Assembly: GCA_011065225.1 (NCBI GenBank)
Contig: JAAKFC010000041.1
Location: 1-9,809 of the forward strand
DNA: 9,809 nt
Source of the DNA: Chlamydiota bacterium
Lineage (GTDB): Bacteria > Chlamydiota > Chlamydiia > Chlamydiales > Rhabdochlamydiaceae
Direction of reading: 5' to 3'
Part shown: positions 1 to 5,345 of the stretch, in pieces
Numbering within the stretch: the stretch's first letter is position 1
Layout of the letters: each line of letters begins with the position of its first letter
Notes under the pieces: model-generated
Databases searched by the model: none
What the model was told of the DNA's origin: nothing
What the model saw: only the letters and a program-made list of their open reading frames with translations
Program-made: the position numbers and the translations under genes

Positions 1-1033
1 CACCTTAAAGGGTTTGCCGTTAAGGTCGAAAATGGGATTATAGGCAGCTTGGAGCCAAAGCTCTCTGCCATTCTTGCCTATCCGTTTATATTCCCCTGCC
101 TCAAACTCTCCCCGATTTAGTTTCTCCCAAAAAGATTTGTATTCTACGCTATTTTTAACCCCCTCACCCACAAACATACTGTGGTGCTTGCCCTGAATCT
201 CCTCCAGGGTATAGCCAATCGCCTCAAGAAAGATGTCATTGGCAGAAATAATCGTTCCATCCATATTGAACTCGATAACTGCCTGCGATTTGCTGATAGC
301 AGCGAGTTGTCCAGAGTAATCGGAGTTGAGAAGTTTCTGCGCGGTCAGATCTGTCGCATATTTCACCACCTTGAGAGGCTTACCGTCTAGATCTATAATG
401 GGATTATAGGTGGCTTGGAGCCAAACCTCTTTGCCGTTCTTGCCTATCCGTTTATATTCCGCTGCCTCAAACTCTCCCCGATTTAGTTTCTCCCAAAAAG
501 ATTTGTATTCTACGCTATTTTTAACCCCCTTATCCACAAACATGCTGTGATGCTTGCCCTGGATCTCCTCTAGAGTATAGCCGACCATCTCGAGAAAGAT
601 GTCATTGGCAGTAATAATCGTTCCATCCATATTGAACTCGATGACTGCCTGCGATTTGTTAATAGCAGCAATTTGCCCTTCATAGTTTACGTTGTTCATT
701 TTGGTGTCGGTGATATCAGTTGCAATATTGAAGATCCTAATGACCTCTCCTTTTTTGTTATAGAGAGGGTTATAGGATCCCATGATCCAAATTTCGTTCC
801 CATTCTTCCCAATCATTTTAAACTCACCAACTTGGTGTTCGCCGCGATTAAGTTTTTCCCAGAATCTCTTGTAATCCGAGCTATTTTTATAAGATTCTTC
901 CACAAACAAGCTGTGATGCCTGCCCTTAATATCCTTTAAGGTGTAGCCAAAAATATCTAAGAAATACTGATTCGCAACAATAATTGTACCATCAAGATTT
1001 AACTCTATGGTTGCTTGAACTCGGTAAATGGCT
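1..1033 (-). repeat. Tandem 366-bp coding repeats (PAS units)
   Basis: The PAS gene is built of direct repeats with an exact 366-bp period (122 codons). Approximate units on the plus strand are 1-301 (incomplete), 302-667 and 668-1033. The two left units are nearly identical at the DNA level: 96-164 and 462-530 match over 69 consecutive bases, and most of the remaining differences are single substitutions. The unit nearest the N-terminus keeps the period and protein motifs but has diverged strongly in DNA. This fits an older duplication followed by a recent duplication or gene conversion. More units may lie beyond the left edge. Confidence 0.9.
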
Positions 1034-1131
1034 TCAATTTTACTTTTGATGATGCCTTGATCTTCATCGAGATTTATTACTGCGTCATCACTTTCTTTCT
1101 TTGTTTGTTTTTTGCTTTGTTTAGCATTCAT
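1..1131 (-). CDS. Tandem PAS-domain sensory protein (C-terminus beyond left edge)
   Basis: An open frame of 377 codons runs from ATG 1131 to the window edge without a stop. AGGAG (1139-1143) lies 7 nt before the ATG. Residues 1-32 are a charged, soluble leader (MNAKQSKKQTKK...) with no signal peptide or membrane segment. Three PAS domains follow at about residues 33-154, 155-276 and 277-377 (the last incomplete). Each carries the PAS signatures DGTI(I/V), GYTLEEIQGKHHSMFV or a variant, FWEKLNRGE, (Y/F)KxIGKNG and a terminal YNP(I/L)...DLTAQK-like strand. This PAS subtype is common in the input modules of chemotaxis-type and histidine-kinase proteins, often binding haem, flavin or small ligands; no ligand can be assigned here. 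The output domain is outside the window. The gene starts 43 bp after the adenylate cyclase with no terminator between, so the two are probably co-transcribed and may be functionally linked. The PAS reading is firm; the role is inference. Confidence 0.9.
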   Translation of the reverse strand, partial: MNAKQSKKQTKKESDDAVINLDEDQGIIKSKIEAIYRVQATIELNLDGTIIVANQYFLDIFGYTLKDIKGRHHSLFVEESYKNSSDYKRFWEKLNRGEHQVGEFKMIGKNGNEIWIMGSYNPLYNKKGEVIRIFNIATDITDTKMNNVNYEGQIAAINKSQAVIEFNMDGTIITANDIFLEMVGYTLEEIQGKHHSMFVDKGVKNSVEYKSFWEKLNRGEFEAAEYKRIGKNGKEVWLQATYNPIIDLDGKPLKVVKYATDLTAQKLLNSDYSGQLAAISKSQAVIEFNMDGTIISANDIFLEAIGYTLEEIQGKHHSMFVGEGVKNSVEYKSFWEKLNRGEFEAGEYKRIGKNGRELWLQAAYNPIFDLNGKPFKV

Positions 1132-1138
1132 GGTATTG

Positions 1139-1143
1139 CTCCT
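1139..1143 (-). promoter_or_regulatory. Ribosome binding site of the PAS gene
   Basis: AGGAG on the minus strand lies 7 nt upstream of ATG 1131 and fixes this start. The 43-bp gap to the cyclase stop holds no hairpin or promoter I can defend, which favours read-through from the cyclase. Confidence 0.7.
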
Positions 1144-1174
1144 GCTAATTTGATTTCTTCAATAATTTTTGTTT

Positions 1175-2644
1175 CTACTTATAGGTTAGTTCTCTCACTG
1201 GAGACCAATCTTCTGGCAATGTTTTTGCAATGAGTTCTTCGCATCGATTCATATATATTTGTGCTGCTACATCGTTTTCATTAATTTGTAAGACCTGTTC
1301 AAAACAGATGATCGCTTCTTTGAAGTTCTTATCACGAAACACTGAAACGCCTTTAGAAAAGTAATCGGCTGTTTGCTTGTAGAGTTCACAAACCTCCTCA
1401 CGTTCTCCATCAATAACCTGATAGACCTCGATGGGCTTCTTTCTTCCTTTGGCTCTCACTAAATCCATTAAGCGTACTTGATAATTTGAAGGGTCTTCTA
1501 AGTGAGAGTAGATGTTTTCGCTCATTAAGAAGTTCGCGCCATACATCTTTGATATTCCCTCGATTCTAGAAGCAAGATTAACTGAATTAGCGACAACGGT
1601 TTGTTCCATTCGCTCCTCTTTCCCTACTGTTCCCAACATGAGCAGACCTTGATCTATTCCTATTCCCATTTGGATGGGTGGCCTCCCTTTTTCCACTTGT
1701 AAGTTGCTGAATTTTTCTAACTTCTTGAGCATCTCAATTCCGGCCAGCACAGCATCATCGGGCCCATTCGTGAAAAGGACCATTACACCATCTCCGAGGT
1801 ATTTGTTGATGATGCCATGATACTTTTTTATAGTTGGCTGAATGACTGCAAAAATGTCGTTAAGCAATTGAATATTTTCATCAGGTGTCAAATTCTCTGA
1901 TAGGGACGTGTATCCCCTGATATCTGCAAACATCACGGTCATTTCCCTGAGAATTTGATCGCCTAAGTGCACATCGATAATGCTATCCTTGTTCAATAGC
2001 TTAATGAACTCGAAAGGAATGAATTTTTTATAGGCTTGGTTAAGGGTGATCGTATAGGCATTGATTGTGTTTAGCTCATCAGCATAAGCGACCAGCTGGA
2101 TATTTTTTTTCGAAACGAGATGAAGGGTATACATAAGTGTCAGAGAAATAAAAATGATTATCGTGGAGACACCTTTCCAAAGTTTGGAGTATTTTTTAAG
2201 TTTTGTGTTTTTCCCTTCGATTTCGGTAAGTAATGTATTCTTGTTTTCAAGTAAAGTTCCCATCTCTTTGTTTTGTTCATAGAGTTTTAAAAATACTTTT
2301 ACTTTGCTAATCAAAATATAGGAATCGATGGGCTTCATGAGATAATCCACAGCACCTGCTTCATATCCCTTAAAAGCCCGCTCACTTTTTTCATTGCCTG
2401 TGACAAAGATGATGGGGATGTGTTTTGACTCTTCAACCTGTAAAATAAGCTCTGCTGTCTCATAGCCATCCATTAATGGCATCTTAACATCGAGCAGGAT
2501 GAGGGCGAATTCATGTCTGAGTATTAGAGAGAGAGCTTCATTACCAGAATCAGCAGTGATGACATTCACGTCTAAGCACTGTAACAATACTTTCATGGAG
2601 TGGAGGTTGGCTGGTGTATCGTCAACTACGAGTATGTTTGGCAA
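1175..2644 (-). CDS. Receiver-class III adenylate cyclase-TPR protein with one membrane segment
   Basis: This 489-aa protein starts at TTG 2644, chosen because AGGAG sits 5 nt upstream. Residues 3-118 are a response-regulator receiver: acidic pocket D8/D9, phosphoacceptor D52 (LLDVKMP), T82 and K104 (MKP). A charged, coiled-coil-like stretch (about 121-156) leads to one hydrophobic segment (about 159-178). The class III cyclase domain spans about 208-412, opening with a FIPFEFIKLL linker. Metal-binding aspartates are D241 (FADIRGYT) and D285 (KYLGDG), the adenine-selecting pair K281/T349 favours ATP over GTP, and N356/R360 (VNLASR) are the transition-state residues, so it should make cAMP. 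Residues about 425-475 resemble a TPR, ending in PEDW...LTYK as in many cyclases. A histidine kinase or phosphodonor would presumably drive D52; none is visible here. The single membrane segment between two cytosolic domain types is odd. Domain calls are firm; the signal is unknown. Confidence 0.93.
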   Translation of the reverse strand: MPNILVVDDTPANLHSMKVLLQCLDVNVITADSGNEALSLILRHEFALILLDVKMPLMDGYETAELILQVEESKHIPIIFVTGNEKSERAFKGYEAGAVDYLMKPIDSYILISKVKVFLKLYEQNKEMGTLLENKNTLLTEIEGKNTKLKKYSKLWKGVSTIIIFISLTLMYTLHLVSKKNIQLVAYADELNTINAYTITLNQAYKKFIPFEFIKLLNKDSIIDVHLGDQILREMTVMFADIRGYTSLSENLTPDENIQLLNDIFAVIQPTIKKYHGIINKYLGDGVMVLFTNGPDDAVLAGIEMLKKLEKFSNLQVEKGRPPIQMGIGIDQGLLMLGTVGKEERMEQTVVANSVNLASRIEGISKMYGANFLMSENIYSHLEDPSNYQVRLMDLVRAKGRKKPIEVYQVIDGEREEVCELYKQTADYFSKGVSVFRDKNFKEAIICFEQVLQINENDVAAQIYMNRCEELIAKTLPEDWSPVRELTYK

Positions 2645-2649
2645 GTTTT

Positions 2650-2654
2650 CTCCT
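2650..2654 (-). promoter_or_regulatory. Ribosome binding site that decides the TTG start of the cyclase
   Basis: AGGAG on the minus strand, followed by AAAAC and then TTG (2644-2642). The receiver domain begins directly at this codon (MPNILVVDD), so no residues are missing and no ATG alternative fits. Confidence 0.75.
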
Positions 2655-2691
2655 GATTTTGAAGAGCAACTATATTCAACATTCGTGTTTT

Positions 2692-2727
2692 AAAAAAATC
2701 AGACAAATGATGAATTATTTGTCAGAT
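2692..2727 (-). terminator. Intrinsic terminator / possible attenuator before the cyclase
   Basis: The arms at 2717-2727 and 2698-2708 are 11 bp with one mismatch (ATCTGACAAAT against ATTTGTCTGAT in minus-strand reading), with an 8-nt loop. In the minus direction the stem runs straight into a T-tract (plus-strand A-run 2692-2698). It lies downstream of the best promoter and about 50 nt upstream of the TTG start, so it could attenuate cyclase transcription. It could instead be a second stop for npt1 read-through. The plus direction is also T-rich after the stem, so it may work both ways. Confidence 0.6.
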
Positions 2728-2793
2728 TTTATATCAATATTCCTATAGGAAAATCCCTAAATCACCGTTCCCATTTCTTATCCATGGTCGCGT

Positions 2794-2822
2794 AGTGTAT
2801 TGTGTATCACCAATGGTGTCAA
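2794..2822 (-). promoter_or_regulatory. Sigma70-like promoter for the cyclase-PAS unit
   Basis: Minus strand: a perfect -35 hexamer TTGACA (2822-2817), a 17-bp spacer and -10 TACACT (2799-2794, four of six consensus bases). Expected start of transcription is near 2787. A small dyad CACC-AAT-GGTG lies in the spacer next to the -35 box and could be an operator half. This is the best promoter match in the window. Confidence 0.6.
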
Positions 2823-2896
2823 CTAAAGATTTTTACTGTAATGAATACCCGCAACTGGGTAGTCCTAAATAGGTAGTTCTCTCTTGATAAGAAGTG

Positions 2897-2930
2897 AAAT
2901 TCTTGTTGAGGAAGTCATCAACAAGAATTT
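2897..2930 (-). terminator. Hairpin after npt1
   Basis: A perfect 13-bp inverted repeat (2897-2909 with 2918-2930, AAATTCTTGTTGA arms, 8-nt loop) starts 30 bp past the npt1 stop. The stem is AT-rich and the minus-strand sequence after it is not a clean T-run; the clearer T-rich tail is on the plus side. Position argues for npt1 termination, perhaps bidirectional. Confidence 0.5.
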
Positions 2931-2959
2931 ATATTTTTGATTCTAGAAATAGAGAATGC

Positions 2960-4546
2960 TTATGAAGTAGGTTGGGGAGATTTGGCACTCTCTGCCTCAG
3001 CTGAGGCTTTAGCAGCCTCTGCAGCAGCTTCAGCCTTGGCTTCCGCCTCACGCTTTGCTGTGAGCGAACCGAACTGCTTGCCAAGCGAGCGCGTTGCAAC
3101 AATCCAACCTCCAAGTACGAGAAGCATGATCCCCGCAACATATGGCGCAATGAAAGCAATTCCACCTGTAGCGACAATAAGGCCTTGGTTGACGAAGGCT
3201 CCACCCGCTTTTCCAAAACGGGCACCCACAACGTCGATTGCGGCTTTCCCTTTGACTTTGGATTCTTGGTCAAGTGGGATATAGGCCATCTCTTTGGTTG
3301 GATCGAAGAGAGAGTATTTTGTTGATTTACTCGCAATGTTCTGTGCGGTACCGAAAATAACGGCAAGCATGAGTGGTGTTGTGCCAAGAGTAGCAATTAT
3401 GCCACCTAGGCTGTCTTTGAAGATCACAAAAGCAAAGAATGCGATACCAGTTAGGAGAAGGACGACAGGTGTAAAAAGGGCCCCTGCTTTCCAGCCAAAA
3501 CGACGGATCACGTTTCCACCCACAAAGAGCATCATGAAGAGGGTAAGAAGGGCGGTGATCTGTGAGAACATACCCATAAAGCCCACATAATCAGTTCCAT
3601 TGGGGTATTGGAGCTTCACTTGGTTTTTCCAGGTCACTTCAACGAGCTGGATGCAGACTCCATAGCTGATTACGAGAATGGCAAGAGAGATGAGGTATTT
3701 CGATCTCAATAAAAAAGCAAAACTCTCTTTAAGGGGCATTTTTGGCTTTTCTTTCTTCTTTTTAATATCGTTAACATCATAAAAGCGAGAATCAGTGAGA
3801 ACATTTTTATTGATCCACCAATAGACTCCCATAGTAGCTAGACCTCCGCCAATGACGAGAAGGGTGAGGTAGTTGAGCGTGAGCCCAAAACCATCCACAC
3901 CGGGAGCTACATTACTTCCAATCTTTGCAAAATATTTGATAAATTCTCCAGAAGGGAGCATCGCTAAATTGGCGCCAATTCCAAACATGGCATAGAAACG
4001 CTTTGATTCAGATACACGGGTAGTGTCATTCGCAAATCCCCAAAAAAGTAGTGACAGCGCCATGCTGCCCCATAGCTCTGACATGATGTAAAACAAGCTA
4101 AAGGTCCAATTGCGGAAAATGGCAATCATGCCACTAAAACCGCCAGGAAGGGCGGCTTGCAGCTTGTCGGCGAGCTCATTCGGGTGCAGAAAATCGCGTG
4201 CGGGATAAAGGACAAGCTTGAATAAGACGAAAAACACTAAGAAAGATATGATCGTGGTGTAAAAAAGTTTTGTTTTACTCAGGATATTGCTGAGTTTTGC
4301 GTAGATGACCATGAAGAGGATCGCAATCGGAAGGACACCCCAGACCTTAAGGAAGGGGATGGCTTCGGCACCAGATCCCGGAGCTGTGATGATCAATGCA
4401 TCTTTTGTATCACGCAAGATAGTGTAGTTGAAGTTGATGAAAAACATCAAAAGGAGCATGGGAATGAATTTTTTTAACTCGAAAGCATGGACAGGCCATA
4501 GCATCGAGCGCCACTTCCCAAATTCTTTTGCTGTAGTTTGCGACAT
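2960..4546 (-). CDS. npt1: ATP/ADP translocase (nucleotide transport protein, Npt1 type)
   Basis: This 528-aa inner-membrane antiporter of the NTT/Tlc family would import host ATP in exchange for ADP and phosphate, the basis of energy parasitism in chlamydiae, rickettsiae and plastids. Length and sequence match chlamydial Npt1. Recognisable blocks are FNYTILRDTKD (39-49), APGSGAEAIPF (55-65), SELWGS (156-161), FWGFAN (168-173), LVEVTWK (301-307), GGNVIRRFGW (343-352), KSTKYSLFD (407-415) and LDQESKVKGKAAID (425-438). Charged residues thought essential in plant NTTs have counterparts in K48, E157, E303 and K432/K434. About 11-12 hydrophobic helices are visible. The last 34 residues are an Ala/Glu/Lys-rich soluble tail. 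ATG 4546 has AAGGAAA (4551-4557) upstream. The gene has its own -10 box and a hairpin at its end, so it is probably monocistronic, downstream of the 164-aa gene on the same strand. Confidence 0.97.
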   Translation of the reverse strand: MSQTTAKEFGKWRSMLWPVHAFELKKFIPMLLLMFFINFNYTILRDTKDALIITAPGSGAEAIPFLKVWGVLPIAILFMVIYAKLSNILSKTKLFYTTIISFLVFFVLFKLVLYPARDFLHPNELADKLQAALPGGFSGMIAIFRNWTFSLFYIMSELWGSMALSLLFWGFANDTTRVSESKRFYAMFGIGANLAMLPSGEFIKYFAKIGSNVAPGVDGFGLTLNYLTLLVIGGGLATMGVYWWINKNVLTDSRFYDVNDIKKKKEKPKMPLKESFAFLLRSKYLISLAILVISYGVCIQLVEVTWKNQVKLQYPNGTDYVGFMGMFSQITALLTLFMMLFVGGNVIRRFGWKAGALFTPVVLLLTGIAFFAFVIFKDSLGGIIATLGTTPLMLAVIFGTAQNIASKSTKYSLFDPTKEMAYIPLDQESKVKGKAAIDVVGARFGKAGGAFVNQGLIVATGGIAFIAPYVAGIMLLVLGGWIVATRSLGKQFGSLTAKREAEAKAEAAAEAAKASAEAESAKSPQPTS

Positions 4547-4584
4547 ACTGTTTCCTTATTTAATTTTGAGTCTTCAAAGAGAGA

Positions 4585-4590
4585 ATTATA
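4585..4590 (-). promoter_or_regulatory. -10 box of the npt1 promoter
   Basis: A perfect TATAAT on the minus strand lies about 40 bp upstream of the npt1 ATG, predicting a 5' leader of about 32 nt. No good -35 hexamer sits 16-18 bp upstream. The region there is A/T-rich (AAAATATATAGGAAAA), and weak -35 boxes are common in chlamydial promoters. Confidence 0.5.
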
Positions 4591-4665
4591 GGGGTTTTCC
4601 TATATATTTTGCTAGGAAAAAAGATTGCTCCTATAGTCGATAGAATGAATTTGACGACACCCTCT

Positions 4666-4686
4666 AAGCCCCCAAAATGGGGGCTT
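4666..4686 (-). terminator. Intrinsic terminator after the 164-aa gene
   Basis: Arms AAGCCCCC (4666-4673) and GGGGGCTT (4679-4686) pair perfectly around a 5-nt loop (AAAAT). The hairpin lies 22 bp past the stop of the 164-aa gene. The stem is strong; the tail is only a short T pair on either strand, so efficiency is uncertain. It separates this gene from the npt1 promoter. Confidence 0.6.
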
Positions 4687-4708
4687 TAGAAAGTTATGAG
4701 AAAAAACT

Positions 4709-5203
4709 TTAGTTTTCGCTAAGAGCTACATTGTCTGCATTGATGCAATCGAGGTAGCAGTTCCAAAGTTCTTGTTCTATACGATTGTGGCGGATAGAAG
4801 AAATGAGTTCTCTTTTGATAATCGGTAAAGATTTTCTTGGACTGAGGATGGAAATCATTTCTTTATCACCAGCAAGGCGGGCAATTTGGAGCATTCGCTC
4901 AAGTTGGGAGCGAGAAAATGCAATATTGTCACGACGCTTGCGCGAACCGCGAGGTGCCCTACGTTTTGGAGTAACCACGGCTGGATGATCTGACCTAATA
5001 ATAAATTTTTCAATAAGAGTCCCAAGTTGTCCGGGATCTTTATGTTTCATTTTGCGTAAAGTAAAGTGATGCATATAACCACCCGAATCCATGGGTAGAT
5101 ATTTACAAAGATCGTTTTCTTTGTTGCCTTCTACTTTTTTAATTGCTATAGAAATAATATCTTGAACTTCTTTCAAGCTTTTTCCTTTCTGTTCTACTGT
5201 CAT
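4709..5203 (-). CDS. Hypothetical basic protein, probably chlamydia-specific
   Basis: A 164-aa protein from ATG 5203, with a strong ribosome binding site (AAGGAAGG, 5211-5218, 7-nt spacing). I do not recognise the family. There is no signal peptide or membrane segment. Residues 1-50 are mixed helix with DLCKYLPMDSGGYMHHFTLRK. Residues 80-91 are a very basic patch (KRRAPRGSRKRR). Residues 95-155 look helical (FSRSQLERMLQIARLAGDKE), ending ELWNCYLDCI. The basic patch suggests nucleic-acid binding, or a nuclear-localisation-like signal if the protein were secreted into the host; neither is shown. From memory, C. trachomatis has a small hypothetical gene (CT066) between npt1 (CT065) and ytgA (CT067), so this may be its positional counterpart, but I could not match the sequences. 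The gene is divergent from mrp across about 140 bp. Confidence 0.85.
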   Translation of the reverse strand: MTVEQKGKSLKEVQDIISIAIKKVEGNKENDLCKYLPMDSGGYMHHFTLRKMKHKDPGQLGTLIEKFIIRSDHPAVVTPKRRAPRGSRKRRDNIAFSRSQLERMLQIARLAGDKEMISILSPRKSLPIIKRELISSIRHNRIEQELWNCYLDCINADNVALSEN

Positions 5204-5234
5204 AACTGAACCTTCCTTTTGAAAGAATTTTAAA

Positions 5235-5263
5235 TTGATCGAGAATACAATTATTTGTAGGAT
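5235..5263 (+). promoter_or_regulatory. Candidate promoter of the mrp-ytgABCD operon
   Basis: TTGATC (5235-5240), a 17-bp spacer and TAGGAT (5258-5263), four of six matches in each hexamer. It lies in the divergent intergenic region, about 75 bp before the first likely start of mrp. I see no convincing symmetric operator for the YtgR domain here. The match is weak enough that a different promoter could serve the operon. Confidence 0.3.
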
Positions 5264-5345
5264 ATTCTAAACCGAGTTTTTTTCACAAGCAATTTTTAAA
5301 AAACCTTGCAACTATTTGAGAAAATACGGTAATTTTACTAGTAAT

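Larger units (their letters stand above)
2645..2793 (-). promoter_or_regulatory. Long 5' leader of the cyclase gene
   Basis: This is most of the 315-bp gene-free stretch between npt1 and the cyclase. Transcription from the promoter at 2794-2822 would start near 2787 and leave about 140 nt of untranslated RNA. Going downstream it holds a seven-codon ORF (2785-2762, peptide MDKKWER, no Shine-Dalgarno), a 12-bp palindrome (2740-2751, TTCCTATAGGAA), an intrinsic-terminator hairpin (2692-2727) and the ribosome binding site. I recognise no known riboswitch class. Function as an attenuating leader is inference. Confidence 0.45.

Noticed and set aside
181..939. Plus-strand open frames opposite the PAS gene
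   Set aside because: They are antisense to a much longer minus-strand frame with clear PAS motifs and a good ribosome binding site, and they encode nothing recognisable.
1..1033. Long direct repeats that could suggest a CRISPR or mobile-element duplication
   Set aside because: The 366-bp period is an exact multiple of three, stays in one open frame and encodes recognisable PAS domains; no spacers, transposase or terminal repeats are present.
2645..2896. A possible tRNA or small RNA gene between npt1 and the cyclase
   Set aside because: The short dyads here do not form a cloverleaf and no T-loop consensus is present; promoter and terminator explain the structure better.
2929..3396. A second minus-strand frame at the npt1 3' end (155 aa, Ser/Leu/Arg-rich)
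   Set aside because: It lies in another frame of npt1, whose own reading frame matches the family to its end; the composition is that of a shadow frame.
5288..5310. Imperfect dyad GCAA...TTGC upstream of mrp as a YtgR operator
   Set aside because: Symmetry depends on poly-A/T tracts with a two-base offset; not convincing without comparison to known YtgR sites.
5316..5345. TTG start for mrp ten codons upstream of the ATG
   Set aside because: There is no ribosome binding site, and the added residues (MRKYGNFTSN) match nothing in the family; it cannot be fully excluded, because the ATG also lacks a clear site.
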